Assembly: GCA_963839175.1 (NCBI GenBank)
Contig: CAWIUB010000011.1
Coordinates: forward strand, 122,826-186,825
DNA: 64,000 bases
DNA from: CAWIUB01 sp963839175
GTDB taxonomy: Bacteria; Actinomycetota; Actinomycetes; Mycobacteriales; Jatrophihabitantaceae
Reading direction: 5' to 3'
Both the position numbers and the translations under genes were made by a program. Position 1 is the stretch's first letter; every line of letters starts with the position of its first letter. Positions 26,378-35,305 of this stretch are shown here, one piece after another. Below the pieces are notes generated by a model. It was not told the DNA's origin. It worked only from the letters and a program-made list of their open reading frames with translations, and did not search any database.

Positions 26378-27751
26378 TCAGCAGGTGGGCAGGGTGACGA
26401 TAGCGCGTAGGCCGTGCGGGTCGTTGCCGGCTAGCCGGATCGTGCCGCCGTGCGCCCGCACCAGGTCACGCACAATCGGCAGGCCGAGCCCGGTGCCGCC
26501 GGACTCGCGGGAGCGCGAGACGTTCAGCCGGTAGAACCGGTCGAACACCCGCTCCCGTTCGCCCGGCTGGATGCCCGGACCGTCGTCGCTGACGATCAGC
26601 TCGGCCGCGGGCTGGCCACCGGTATTCGTCGCGGCAGCCAGCGAGACCTGCACCGAGGAAGTCGCGTAACGCACGGCATTGTCGATCAGGTTCACGGCCA
26701 CCCGGCGCAGCGCGTCCGGATCACCATCGACGGTGGCCGGGGTCGACGAAAGGGTCACCGGGACGCGGGCGTCGGGATAGCTCGCCACCACGTCCGCGAG
26801 CAGCGCGTCCAGGTGGACGGGTTCGCGCCAGCGCAACCGGCCGCCCGCCTCGTCGGAGCGGGCGAGGGCCAGCAGATCGTCGACCAGGCGGTCCAGCCGT
26901 TCGACGTCGAGCAGCACGTCGTCGACGACGGACTTCCAGTCGGGGTCGGGTCCGACCCGCTGGGCCACCTCGAGCTGGAGACGCACTGCAGCCAGCGGCG
27001 AGCGCAGCTCGTGCGCCGCGTCGCCGACGAACGTCCGCTGCCGCTTGGTCGAACTGTCGATCCGGTCGAGCATCGCGTTGAGCGTGGTGGCCAGCCGATG
27101 CACCTCGTCCTGTGCATCGGGAACCGGCAGCCGCTGGTCGGCGAGCCCCGCTGCGGTGATGGCCTCGGCGCCCCGGCGCAGCCCGGCGACTGGACGCAAC
27201 GTCCGGCCGACGATGAAATAGGTGGCCAGGCCCATGATCAGTACCGCGATCGGGCAGCCGATCAGCGCCGCCGTGCGCAGGATGCGGCTGCTGTTCTCGA
27301 CGCCACCGAGCCCGGACGCGACCAGCACAGTGTCGTCACCAGCCTTCACCGCGACGATCCGTAACTGGTCGTTGGTGATCGTCGGATCGCCTGGGACGGT
27401 GATCTTGTGTCCGGCCCGCGCTCGCGTTAGCTGGTCGGCGCTCAGCAGCGAGATGGTGCGGTCGGCGTTCGGAGACGCGCCGAGAACCTCGTTCTTCGCG
27501 TTGACGACCTGGGCCTCGTCGCCTGCCCCGGCCAGCACGGTCGCCGGCCGCTGGCCGGTAACCCACACCGTGGCGAGGTCGGTGCCGGCCTTGGACGCCG
27601 CCGAGTCCAGGGCGCGGACCAGTGAGGTGCGTTGCAGCGTGAGGAGCAGGATGGCGCCGGTCAGCACCGCGACCGCGAACAGCGTGGTGCTCGCGATCGT
27701 GATGCGAGCGCGCAGCGACTGCTCACGCCACAGCGCCGAGAGCCAGCGCAC
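26378..27751 (-). CDS. Sensor histidine kinase (HAMP, HisKA, HATPase)
   Basis: 457 residues. TM1 about 16-38, extracellular sensor of 110 residues, TM2 about 155-177, HAMP with LRPVAGLRRGAEAITAAGLA, HisKA with FVGDAAHELRSPLAAVRLQL (phospho-His), and ATPase boxes NLIDNAVRYA, SDDGPGIQPGERERVFDRFY and GTGLGLPIVRDLVRAHGG. It is an OmpR-type partner kinase, 8 nt after the response regulator. It resembles TcrY/MprB-type actinobacterial kinases; the signal is unknown. Confidence 0.92.
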   Translation of the reverse strand: MRWLSALWREQSLRARITIASTTLFAVAVLTGAILLLTLQRTSLVRALDSAASKAGTDLATVWVTGQRPATVLAGAGDEAQVVNAKNEVLGASPNADRTISLLSADQLTRARAGHKITVPGDPTITNDQLRIVAVKAGDDTVLVASGLGGVENSSRILRTAALIGCPIAVLIMGLATYFIVGRTLRPVAGLRRGAEAITAAGLADQRLPVPDAQDEVHRLATTLNAMLDRIDSSTKRQRTFVGDAAHELRSPLAAVRLQLEVAQRVGPDPDWKSVVDDVLLDVERLDRLVDDLLALARSDEAGGRLRWREPVHLDALLADVVASYPDARVPVTLSSTPATVDGDPDALRRVAVNLIDNAVRYATSSVQVSLAAATNTGGQPAAELIVSDDGPGIQPGERERVFDRFYRLNVSRSRESGGTGLGLPIVRDLVRAHGGTIRLAGNDPHGLRAIVTLPTC

Positions 27752-27759
27752 AGCTGGCC

Positions 27760-28449
27760 TCAGCCGGCGTCGGCAGTGAGATCGGGCATCAGCCGGTAGC
27801 CGGCCCCCCGGATGGTCTGTACGCTCTGCCGGCCGAACGGTGTGTCGATCTTCCGTCGCAGATAGCCGACGTAGACCTCCACGACGTTGGCGTCGCCGTC
27901 GTAGTGCGCGTCCCAGACGTGGTGCAAGATGTCGGCTTTCGACACAGCCTGCCCGGCCCGGCGCATGAGGAACTCCAGCAGGGCGAACTCCCGCGGCGTC
28001 AGGTCGACCGGCTCGGCGCCGCGGGTCACGGTGTGCGCTGCGGGGTCCAGTACCAGATCGCCGACGGACAGCGCCGCGGGCCGCGGAGTCACGCCCCGGC
28101 GCAGCAGTGCCCGTAACCGGGCCAGCAACACGACGAACGAGAACGGCTTGACCAGGTAGTCGTCGGCCCCCAGGTCGAGTGCGTCCGCCTCGTCGTATTC
28201 ACCGTCCTTAGCCGTGAGCATCAGGATCGGCACCCAGTTCTCGGCCGCCCGCAGGTGCTCGATGATCCGATAGCCGGACAAGCCGGGCAGCATGATGTCG
28301 AGGATCACCGCGTCGTAGGCGGTCTCCCTGGCCGCATGCAGCCCGTCCGGGCCGGTGTTGGCGACGTCGACGGTGAAGCCCTCGGCCGACAGCCCGCGCT
28401 GCAGCGCGGTCGCGAGCCGCAGCTCGTCCTCGACGATGAGCAGCCGCAC
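27760..28449 (-). CDS. OmpR-family response regulator
   Basis: 229 residues. Receiver: RLLIVEDELRLATALQRGLS, phospho-acceptor D51 in VILDIMLPGLSGY, T in LMLTAKDG, K in DDYLVKPFS. Winged helix: LTPREFALLEFLMRRAGQAV, YDGDANVVEVYVGYLRRKID, IRGAGYRL. GGAGG just before the GTG at 28449 supports that start over upstream in-frame ATGs. A 9-bp perfect inverted repeat lies 26 nt upstream in the divergent region with the LolA-like gene, suggesting auto- or divergent regulation. Confidence 0.92.
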   Translation of the reverse strand: MRLLIVEDELRLATALQRGLSAEGFTVDVANTGPDGLHAARETAYDAVILDIMLPGLSGYRIIEHLRAAENWVPILMLTAKDGEYDEADALDLGADDYLVKPFSFVVLLARLRALLRRGVTPRPAALSVGDLVLDPAAHTVTRGAEPVDLTPREFALLEFLMRRAGQAVSKADILHHVWDAHYDGDANVVEVYVGYLRRKIDTPFGRQSVQTIRGAGYRLMPDLTADAG

Positions 28450-28474
28450 GGCGCCTCCAATTCTCCCGATCATT

Positions 28475-28496
28475 CTGGTGGCAAGCGTGCCACCAG
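28475..28496. promoter_or_regulatory. Perfect 9-bp inverted repeat in a divergent promoter region
   Basis: CTGGTGGCA-AGCG-TGCCACCAG, between the response regulator and the LolA-like gene. It could be an operator or a short mRNA hairpin in the leader of either gene. Confidence 0.45.
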
Positions 28497-28560
28497 ATGC
28501 TGAAATCGGCCTCAGCACTGCTCAGCCCGGTCACAGTGCCTGCCGTTCATCCTCTTCACT

Positions 28561-29649
28561 ATGGGTGTTCGTGCAACCTTCCTTCGGCATCCGGCGTTGC
28601 GCTGGGTCGTCCCGGTCGCCGTCGTCGGCGGCATGAGCCTGGCCGCCGCGGGGGTGTTCTCCGCCCAGGCGTCGACGAACCTGCCGCCGCGGACGGCCGC
28701 CCAGCTGCTTGCCGACATCGAGAACGCGAAGGTCAATGGGCTGTCCGGGACGATCGTGGCCAATGCTGACCTGGGCCTGCCAAGCTTGCCCGAGATCGGC
28801 GGGTCGGGGTCCGGCAACAACCTGATGGACTTGCTCAGCGGATCGCACACTGCCCGGGTGTGGTACGCCGGGCCGACCAAGCAGCGCATCGCCTTGCTCG
28901 ACGCGGTCGGTGAAACGGACGTGTTCCACAATGGAACGGATGTCTGGCAGTGGTCCAGCGCGGACAAGCTGGCCAGCCACAGCACCTTGCCCAACGGCGG
29001 CGAGAACCTCTTCCAGCACCCGTCCAGCGCGCTGACCCCGCAGCAGCTCGCCAACCAGGCACTTGCCGCGATCGACCCCAGCACGGTCGTCACCACGGAC
29101 GAGAACCGCCGAGTGGCCGACCGCGCGGCGTACGAGCTGGTGCTCACCCCGCGTGACACGACCTCCCGGGTCGGCTCCGTTCACATCGCGGTCGACGGGC
29201 AGTACAAGATCCCGGTGAGCGTGCAAGTCTTCGCCCGCGGCGTCACGTCCTCACCTGCGTTGGACGTTTCGTTCACCCGACTGAGCTTCACCGTGCCGAG
29301 CGACTCGCAGTTCTCGTTCACCCCGCCTTCCGGCGCACACGTCCAGCAGTCCACCGCCCCCAACGAGAAGACGCACAGGGACAAGACCCTGCCGAGCGCC
29401 ACGTCGCATTCCGGCACAACGACGATCGGCAAGGGCTGGACGACGGTCGTCGAGACGAAGCTGGGCTCTGATGGGACGGCGGCGCAGCAGGCACAGCAGA
29501 CATTGGGCGGGCTGACCAGGGTCAGCGGAACGTGGGGCAGCGGCTACTTGTTCAACTCCAAGCTGGTCACCGGGTTGCTCACCGACGACGGGCGCCTGTT
29601 CGCCGGTACCGTCGACCCGCAGGTGCTCTACGCCGCGGCCAGGAAGTGA
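28561..29649 (+). CDS. LolA-like exported protein
   Basis: 362 residues. A signal peptide or anchor at 13-38 (RWVVPVAVVGGMSLAAAGVF, then SAQAS) precedes a LolA/RseB-like half-barrel domain: RTAAQLLADIENAKVNGLSG, GPTKQRIALLDAVGETDVFH, VWQWSSADKLASHSTL, YKIPVSVQVFARG. It overlaps the ABC ATPase start by GTGA, so the three genes to 31512 form an operon. In actinobacteria such proteins precede ABC-2 exporters; a role in presenting a lipid or hydrophobic ligand is plausible, not shown. Confidence 0.78.
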   Translation: MGVRATFLRHPALRWVVPVAVVGGMSLAAAGVFSAQASTNLPPRTAAQLLADIENAKVNGLSGTIVANADLGLPSLPEIGGSGSGNNLMDLLSGSHTARVWYAGPTKQRIALLDAVGETDVFHNGTDVWQWSSADKLASHSTLPNGGENLFQHPSSALTPQQLANQALAAIDPSTVVTTDENRRVADRAAYELVLTPRDTTSRVGSVHIAVDGQYKIPVSVQVFARGVTSSPALDVSFTRLSFTVPSDSQFSFTPPSGAHVQQSTAPNEKTHRDKTLPSATSHSGTTTIGKGWTTVVETKLGSDGTAAQQAQQTLGGLTRVSGTWGSGYLFNSKLVTGLLTDDGRLFAGTVDPQVLYAAARK

Positions 29650-30629
29650 CTCTGGTAGAGGCCAGCCCGGAGGCGGCGTCCGATCTTGTCACCGCGTCCG
29701 GGCTGGCCGTCGAGTCGACGGGGCTGACCAAACGATTCCGCGGCGGACAGCTGGCGGTTGACTCGCTGGACCTGCGCGTCCCGACCGGTTCGGTCTACGG
29801 CTTCCTGGGGCCGAACGGGTCGGGCAAGACGACGACGATCCGCCTGCTGCTCGGGCTTGTGTTCCCCACGGCTGGCACGCATTCCCTGCTGGGTAAGGCA
29901 TTTCCTGACGGTGCCACCTCCGTGCTGCCGCACGTCGGGTCGCTGGTCGAGGGTCCGGCGTTCCACCCGTACCTGTCCGGACGGGCGAACCTCGCGCGGC
30001 TCGAGGCCGCCGATCGAACGGCGAACCCGCGCACGTCCAGGTCTCGGATCGCCGAGGCGCTGGACCGGGTGGGCCTGACCGCAGCGGCCGGCAAGCGGTA
30101 CCGCAACTATTCGCTCGGCATGCGCCAGCGGCTGGGCATCGCCGCCGCCCTGATGCAGCCGCGGTCGTTGCTGGTCCTTGACGAGCCGACGAACGGCCTC
30201 GACCCGCAGGGCACCCGCGAGGTGCGCCACCTGATCGCCACGCTGGGCGCCGAAGGCGTCACCGTGCTGGTGTCGTCCCACCTGCTGAGCGAGGTCGAGC
30301 AGGTGTGCACGCACGTCGGGGTGATGAGCGTGGGGCGCATGGTGTGGCAAGGCTCGCTGGCCGAGCTCGGCGCGCAGCAGCGGGTGCGCGTGCAGGTCAG
30401 CACCGCATCACCGCACGACGCCGCCGAGGTGCTGCGCGGACTGGGCCTCGCCGAGGCCACCAGTGTCGACGGCGCCGCGAGTGCGGTGCTCGGCGACGCC
30501 CAGCCGGAGCGGGTCGTCGCGGCTCTGGTCGCGGCCGGCGTCGGTGTGCGCGGGTTCGTAGTCGAACGTCCCCGCCTCGAGGACGTCTTCGTCCAGCTCA
30601 CCGGGGAGGGCTTCGATGTCTCTGGCTGA
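29646..30629 (+). CDS. ABC transporter ATP-binding protein (ABC-2 exporter type)
   Basis: 327 residues from the GTG at 29646. Walker A GPNGSGKTTT, Q-loop region, signature YSLGMRQRLGIAAAL, Walker B LLVLDEPTNGLDPQG, switch His in VLVSSHLLSEVEQV. The 90-residue C-terminal domain ending RLEDVFVQLTGEG is that of BcrA/DrrA-like drug or lipid exporters. Frame continuity upstream comes from the LolA gene, so the overlap start is chosen. Partner permease follows with a 14-nt overlap. Confidence 0.92.
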   Translation: MTLVEASPEAASDLVTASGLAVESTGLTKRFRGGQLAVDSLDLRVPTGSVYGFLGPNGSGKTTTIRLLLGLVFPTAGTHSLLGKAFPDGATSVLPHVGSLVEGPAFHPYLSGRANLARLEAADRTANPRTSRSRIAEALDRVGLTAAAGKRYRNYSLGMRQRLGIAAALMQPRSLLVLDEPTNGLDPQGTREVRHLIATLGAEGVTVLVSSHLLSEVEQVCTHVGVMSVGRMVWQGSLAELGAQQRVRVQVSTASPHDAAEVLRGLGLAEATSVDGAASAVLGDAQPERVVAALVAAGVGVRGFVVERPRLEDVFVQLTGEGFDVSG

Positions 30630-31512
30630 GTCGGTCTTGGCCCCCCAGCAGGGTGACACGCCGAGGAAATCCCTGCTACGGGGCCAACTATCCGGACGGT
30701 TCCTGCGCTCGGAGCTCGCCATGATCTTCCGGCGCCGGCGCAACATCGCGATCCTGACGGTGCTCGGGCTGATCCCGGTGGTGATAGCGATCGCGGTCAA
30801 GCTGACGTCTCACACCGGCCGGGGCGACGGGGCCGGCGACGGCGGGGCGCTGTTCAACAACATCACCGACAACGGTGTGTTCGTGGCGCTGGCGACCATG
30901 CTTGTCGTGCTGCCGCTGTTCTTGCCGATGGCCGTGTCGGTGGTGTCCGGCGAGACGATCGCAGGCGAGGCCAACACCGGCACGTTGCGCTACCTGCTGA
31001 CCGTTCCGGTCGGCCGCACCAGACTGCTGGCCGTCAAGTACGTCGCGCTGGTGGTCTGGTCGCTCGCCTGCACCCTCGTCGTGGCGCTCAGTGGGACGAT
31101 CATCGGGCTGATCCTGTTCGGCGGTGGCGACATCATCACCTTGTCGGGCACCACCGCGTCGTTCGGTGATGGGCTGTACCGGCTGTTCCTCGTTGTTTGC
31201 TACGTCACGCTCATGGTGGCCGCGGTGGCCGCGATCGGCATATTCGTGTCGACGCTCACCGAGGTGCCCATCGCGGCGATGGCGACCACGTTGGCGCTGA
31301 CGATCACCAGCCAGGTGCTCGACGCCGTCCCGCAGCTGGACGTGATCCACGGCTGGCTGCCCAGCCACTACTGGCTGCGGTTTTCCGATCTGCTTCGCGA
31401 CCCGATCCAGTTCGACCGCGTGCAGCAGGGCGTCCTCGTCTCGCTCGCCTACATCGCCGCCTGCCTGCTGCTCGCTTGGGCCCGCTTCAGCAACAAGGAC
31501 GTCACCAGCTGA
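30616..31512 (+). CDS. ABC-2 type permease
   Basis: 298 residues with six membrane segments, beginning after LRSELAMIFRRRRNIAILTV. SGETIAGEANTGTLRYLLTV is the conserved cytoplasmic loop of ABC-2 permeases of the YhaP/NatB/BcrB kind. It forms an exporter with the preceding ATPase and probably uses the LolA-like protein as partner. It is followed by a strong hairpin at 31577-31606. Confidence 0.88.
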   Translation: MSLAESVLAPQQGDTPRKSLLRGQLSGRFLRSELAMIFRRRRNIAILTVLGLIPVVIAIAVKLTSHTGRGDGAGDGGALFNNITDNGVFVALATMLVVLPLFLPMAVSVVSGETIAGEANTGTLRYLLTVPVGRTRLLAVKYVALVVWSLACTLVVALSGTIIGLILFGGGDIITLSGTTASFGDGLYRLFLVVCYVTLMVAAVAAIGIFVSTLTEVPIAAMATTLALTITSQVLDAVPQLDVIHGWLPSHYWLRFSDLLRDPIQFDRVQQGVLVSLAYIAACLLLAWARFSNKDVTS

Positions 31513-31576
31513 ACGCGTTGACCTGGGCGGCCACCTGGTGACCGGAAGCGTCCCGTAGCCGCGCCGGCGAGGCCGG

Positions 31577-31606
31577 AGTCGATCGCTCCTTCCGGCGCGA
31601 TCGACT
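31577..31606. terminator. Hairpin between convergent genes
   Basis: AGTCGATCGC and GCGATCGACT form a perfect 10-bp stem around a 10-nt loop, with no U-tract. It lies between the ABC permease (+) and DUF2630 (-), a likely bidirectional terminator. Confidence 0.6.
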
Positions 31607-31610
31607 TGCT

Positions 31611-31853
31611 CTACTGCAGGTAGCCCTCGACCTCACTCGTGGACCGGGCTCGTGCCGTATCCGGGTCCTCGCCGAACTCCTCGTGGGCCCGACGCTGCCG
31701 TAGCAGGTCCCAGCATTGGTCGAGCTGGCGCTCCAGGGCGTCCAAGCGCGTGCGGTCATCGCCGTCAAGTCCGCGGCCGGAGTGCGTTGCGCGCAGCTGC
31801 TTCTCCTCGGCGACGAGTGCGTGGATCTGGTCCAGGATGTTCTTGTCGTCCAT
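31611..31853 (-). CDS. DUF2630 family protein
   Basis: 80 residues, almost all helical. ILDQIHALVAEEKQLR, RTRLDALERQLDQCWDLLRQ and the terminal SEVEGYLQ are the family signature (the last motif is nearly invariant). Function unknown; common in actinobacteria. It starts 4 nt after the MFS gene and may be co-transcribed with it. Confidence 0.9.
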   Translation of the reverse strand: MDDKNILDQIHALVAEEKQLRATHSGRGLDGDDRTRLDALERQLDQCWDLLRQRRAHEEFGEDPDTARARSTSEVEGYLQ

Positions 31854-31857
31854 GCCC

Positions 31858-33324
31858 TCATCCTGCCTGGTGCGCGGGATTGCGCACGCTCACGGCCACC
31901 ACGAGGGCCGCCAGCACGAGCAGCACGACGCAATACACAGTGACGAGTCGGAAGCCGTGCACCATCACCGGGACGGATCGGTACGCCTCGCCGTGCAGCC
32001 CAGCCAACGGGGGCAGTACGGCGATGGTCAGTAGCCCGGCGGCTCGCGCCACCGCGTTGTTCACCCCCGAGCCGATGCCTACCTGTGCGGCCGGCACCGC
32101 GGACATGACCGTCGCGGTGAGCGGCGCGACCAGCGTGGCCAGGCCGATCGCGAAGACGACCACGCCGGGCAATACGTCGACTAGGTAGTCGCGATGGTGG
32201 GCGTCCACACGCAGGGTCAGCAGCAGGCCGGCGGCGGCCAGGAGCGGACCCGCGATCAGTTGCAGGCGCGGGCCGATGCGTGCGGCCAGCGCGCCCGACC
32301 GTCGAGAGAGCAATAGCAGTGCGGCGGTAATCGGTAACGTCGTGAGCCCCGCCGCGAACGCCCCATAGCCCGCGGCCACCTGCAGGTGCAGCACGAAGAC
32401 GAAGAGCACTGCGCTCAAGGCGCCGTATGTCAAGAACGTCATGACGTTGGTGCCGCTGAACGTCCGATTGGCGAAGAGCGAGAGCGGCACGAGCGGATGG
32501 GTGCTCGACCGCTCGACGAGGATAAACGCGACCAGTAGCACGGCGCCCGCCACGGTGGTGAGCGCCGCCGTCGCGGTCCAGCCAGCGGAACCCGCTCTTG
32601 TGGTTCCGTAGGTCAGCGCGCCGAGCCCAGCAGCGACGAGAAGCGTGCCCGGCACGTCCAGCCGCTCCGGCTCCGAAGCGCGCGTCTCGGGCAGGTAGCG
32701 CAGGCCGAGCACCATGACGGCCACGGCCAACGGCAGGTTCAGCGCGAAGGCCCACCGCCACGAGACGTCCTGGACGAGCCACCCACCGAGGATCGGGCCG
32801 ATCGCTGTACTGACGCCGCTGAATCCCGACCAGGTCCCCACGGCGGCGCCGCGGTCCTCGGGCGCAAAACTGGCCGAGATGATCGCCAGGCTGCCCGGTG
32901 TGAGCAGCGCGCCGCCGACCCCTTGCAAGGCGCGCGCGGCGATGAGCAACTGGACGCTCGGCGCCACCGCGCACAGGAGTGACGCGGCGGCGAACCAGGT
33001 GACCCCGATGAGGTAGATCCGCCGCCGGCCCAGCTGGTCGCCGAGCGAGCCGCCCAGCAGGATCAGGCTGGCAAGCGGCAGCGTATAGCCGTTGAGCACC
33101 CACTGCAGGGCGCCGAAGTCCGCGTGGAACTCGTGCCCTATCCGTTCGGTCGCGACGTTCACGATGGTGCCGTCGAGGAAGACCATGCCGCTGCCGAGGA
33201 TCGTCGCGATCAGCGCGCCCCGCCCGGCGCGTGACCGGAGGCGTAGCGACGCCGTGACCTCAGCAGTCTCCGCGGTGGACACGGCTGCTAGGCGTGCCCA
33301 CGCCTGGATGTCATGGTGCTCCAA
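31858..33324 (-). CDS. MFS exporter, DHA2 (EmrB/QacA) family
   Basis: 488 residues, 14 predicted membrane segments. ILGSGMVFLDGTIVNVATER (motif D1 of the DHA2 family), LGGSLGDQLGRRRIYLIGVT (motif A), ALQGVGGALLTPGSLAIISA (motif B) and GTWSGFSGVSTAIGPILGGW (motif C) are visible. A multidrug-type proton antiporter; the substrate is unknown. The start is uncertain within about 14 codons (ATG 33324 or GTG 33282). Confidence 0.9.
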   Translation of the reverse strand: MEHHDIQAWARLAAVSTAETAEVTASLRLRSRAGRGALIATILGSGMVFLDGTIVNVATERIGHEFHADFGALQWVLNGYTLPLASLILLGGSLGDQLGRRRIYLIGVTWFAAASLLCAVAPSVQLLIAARALQGVGGALLTPGSLAIISASFAPEDRGAAVGTWSGFSGVSTAIGPILGGWLVQDVSWRWAFALNLPLAVAVMVLGLRYLPETRASEPERLDVPGTLLVAAGLGALTYGTTRAGSAGWTATAALTTVAGAVLLVAFILVERSSTHPLVPLSLFANRTFSGTNVMTFLTYGALSAVLFVFVLHLQVAAGYGAFAAGLTTLPITAALLLLSRRSGALAARIGPRLQLIAGPLLAAAGLLLTLRVDAHHRDYLVDVLPGVVVFAIGLATLVAPLTATVMSAVPAAQVGIGSGVNNAVARAAGLLTIAVLPPLAGLHGEAYRSVPVMVHGFRLVTVYCVVLLVLAALVVAVSVRNPAHQAG

Positions 33325-33392
33325 ACGTCGCCGTGGCCGCCCGGTGTTCCCGGCGGCGCCGAGCTACGGTGGGGCTACCTCGCTTGATAGCT

Positions 33393-34376
33393 TCATGCCG
33401 GGACGCTCACCGCATAGGTTCGCTTCCACGCCTCGTAATCCCATGTCGTGAGGAAGCTGGTGGCGGCTGCCGCTCCCTTGTCGAAGAGGTCCTGCTTGTC
33501 GGCGGTGGTCAGGTGGAAGTTCGTCGAGTTGACGCCGGTGGTGTCGACAAAGACGGTGCGGGCGCAAACCGACTCCTGGTCGACGTAGAGCTGGTCATGT
33601 GCTGATGTCATGGTGCTGATCAGCGCCTTGCCCAGCGACAGCGGGTCGTCCGTCGCGTTCCAGCCCTGCTGCTGCAACGTCAGGTGGGCCGAGAGCTTGA
33701 CCCCGAACGTCGGGTTGTTGTCGTCGTCGAAGAGCTCGACCGGGAAGTTCGACAGCATGCCCCCATCAGTAAGCACGAGCTGGTCGTGTCCGTTGGCGAT
33801 CTTCGACTCGACGGGCAGGTGCCACGGCCGGAAGAAGAACGGGATCGACGCGCTCGCCCGGACGGCGTCGGCAACGAGCTGGGTGTCGGGATCCTTGCCA
33901 AGTAGGGTCGGGTAGTCCCACGGCAAGCGCAGCATGCGGCCGCGAGAGATGTCCGAGACGACCACCACGAGCCGATAGCGCTGTTCGATCGGGGTCGCTG
34001 CATCCGTCCCGGGGATTCGTAGGTCGCCCCAGGTGCGCACCGGGTTGGGCGCCGTCGCGAGCGTCTGCGCGATCCAATCGTGCAGCTTCTGGCCCTGGTA
34101 GATCCCATCGTGGACCAGCACCTCGATGCCCTCGCCGACCTTGCCCAGATGCCCGAGCAGGCCGCCTTCGTCGAGGAAGTCGGCGAAGTTGGTCTCGACC
34201 ATGATCTGCTCCAGCCGGTCGGTCAGGCCGGCTGCGATGAACGATGCGACGATCGCGCCGGCGGACGTTCCGGCCACCCGGCCGAACGTGTAACTGCGGC
34301 CGAGCACCCCGACCGCCCCCGCTAGTCCGGCACCCTTAACCCCGCCACCTTCGAGTACCAGGTCTGTAGTCTGCAT
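33393..34376 (-). CDS. Patatin-like phospholipase
   Basis: 327 residues. Oxyanion-hole GGGVKGAGLAG (10-20), nucleophile S38 in GTSAGA, and catalytic D204 in LTDGGMLSNFPVELF complete the Ser-Asp dyad. It has no signal peptide, so it is probably cytosolic or membrane-peripheral. It hydrolyses acyl esters of lipids; the native substrate is unknown. It stands alone between the MFS gene and tRNA-Ser, just outside island 2. Confidence 0.92.
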   Translation of the reverse strand: MQTTDLVLEGGGVKGAGLAGAVGVLGRSYTFGRVAGTSAGAIVASFIAAGLTDRLEQIMVETNFADFLDEGGLLGHLGKVGEGIEVLVHDGIYQGQKLHDWIAQTLATAPNPVRTWGDLRIPGTDAATPIEQRYRLVVVVSDISRGRMLRLPWDYPTLLGKDPDTQLVADAVRASASIPFFFRPWHLPVESKIANGHDQLVLTDGGMLSNFPVELFDDDNNPTFGVKLSAHLTLQQQGWNATDDPLSLGKALISTMTSAHDQLYVDQESVCARTVFVDTTGVNSTNFHLTTADKQDLFDKGAAAATSFLTTWDYEAWKRTYAVSVPA

Positions 34377-34500
34377 GACATCCCCATCCTCTTGCTCTGC
34401 CAGGAGCGGGACCGACCGACCCTGATACGTCGGGCGTCAGCCGCGCTCGCGCGGCGTCGCCGCAATTCCACGCCATCCCTACAGTAGGTTTCGTGCACCT

Positions 34501-34587
34501 GGAGGGCTCGCCTAGTGGCCGATGGCGGCGGTCTTGAAAACCGCTAGGAGTTCACGCTCCTCGTGGGTTCGAATCCCACGCCCTCCG
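34501..34587 (+). tRNA. tRNA-Ser (anticodon TGA)
   Basis: Acceptor GGAGGGC pairs with GCCCTCC; the discriminator is G. Anticodon stem-loop CGGTCTTGAAAACCG has the TGA anticodon, followed by a long variable arm (TAGGAGTTCACGCTCCTC) and T-arm GTGGGTTCGAATCCCAC. CCA is not encoded. Its 3' 55 bp (34535-34589) recur at 55164-55218, so it is the integration site of island 2. Confidence 0.95.
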
Positions 34588-34870
34588 CGCTAGAACCCTT
34601 GTATTCCCGGGCCTGTCGCGTCACCCGAGCGCCGTGCCCCGATGCTGGGCCATCGCCCAAACGATCTCCGCGTGCCATCCGCGTGCCATTCGCGCCGGAA
34701 CCTGCCAACGCAGTCTGCCGCTCGGCCACCTCGGCATCGCGGCGATCGGCGGCGTGCTGATAGATCATCGCGGCCTTGCTGGATACATGCCCTGCCCGCC
34801 GCATGACCTCAGCGAGGGTCGCCCCGGACTGCGCCGCGAGCGTCAGGCCTGCATGGCGCGTAGCCGCGGC
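34544..34870 (-). pseudogene. Tyrosine recombinase (integrase), C-terminal remnant
   Basis: The reading ATRHAGLTLAAQSGATLAEV, MRRAGHVSSKAAMIYQHAAD, RRDAEVAERQTALA contains the second catalytic Arg (RHAG), the GH box and the tyrosine nucleophile in IYQH. The reading passes into the tRNA-Ser and stops at 34544, the usual spacing for an int gene beside its attachment site. The N-terminal two thirds are gone: upstream of the Arg box the sequence becomes the MFS gene in another frame. Confidence 0.75.
34668..34689. repeat. 11-bp exact tandem pair CCGCGTGCCAT
   Basis: Copies at 34668-34678 and 34679-34689, about 80 bp inside attL. The core CGCGTGCC recurs as an inverted pair near attR (55029-55054). 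Candidate integrase arm sites. Confidence 0.55.
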
Positions 34871-35303
34871 CCATCTTGGCCGAGGCTTGGGCGAGCATAG
34901 TGTCGCGGGCCGGGGTGCGCACGGCTTTGCCGACCCGTTCGCCGTTGTAGAGCAGCCCGGCGGCGGTCAAACCGCCGGAGACGGCGAGCAGCGGGACGCA
35001 CAGCACAGTGAGCCCGTAACCAGCGATGGTCTGCGCCCAGGGCCGCCGGGTGCGGTCGACCAGCCGGCCGGCGGGCAGGCGCAGCACCAGCGCGGCCGCC
35101 TCGCCGGCGCCGGTGATCAGCCCGACCAGAGCCGCGGAGGCGCCGAGCTGGCCGAGGAACGGGCCGATGATCGACCGGGCGCCTTCGTAGACCACGTCAG
35201 CCAGCGCCGACACGACACCGAAGCCGACGATGAACCGCAGCGGGCTGATCCGATTCACCACACCGGCCCGCTCTGCCGCCACCCGTTCGGGCAGATGGAT
35301 CAT
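34868..35303 (-). pseudogene. MFS transporter, N-terminal fragment
   Basis: About 145 residues from the ATG at 35303: SPLRFIVGFGVVSALADVVY, GARSIIGPFLGQLGASAALV, LRLPAGRLVDRTRRPWAQTI, VGKAVRTPARDTMLAQASA. This is a typical MFS N-terminal third with motif A. It ends at the junction with the integrase remnant near 34868; the remaining two thirds of the protein are missing. It starts 2 nt after the M56 gene stop, so it was the third gene of a blaI-M56-MFS operon. Confidence 0.7.
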
Positions 35304-35305
35304 CG

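Noticed and set aside
31502..33103. A 533-codon minus-strand frame over the MFS gene
   Set aside because: It is another frame of a clear 14-helix DHA2 transporter, and its product is Arg-rich with no membrane segments.
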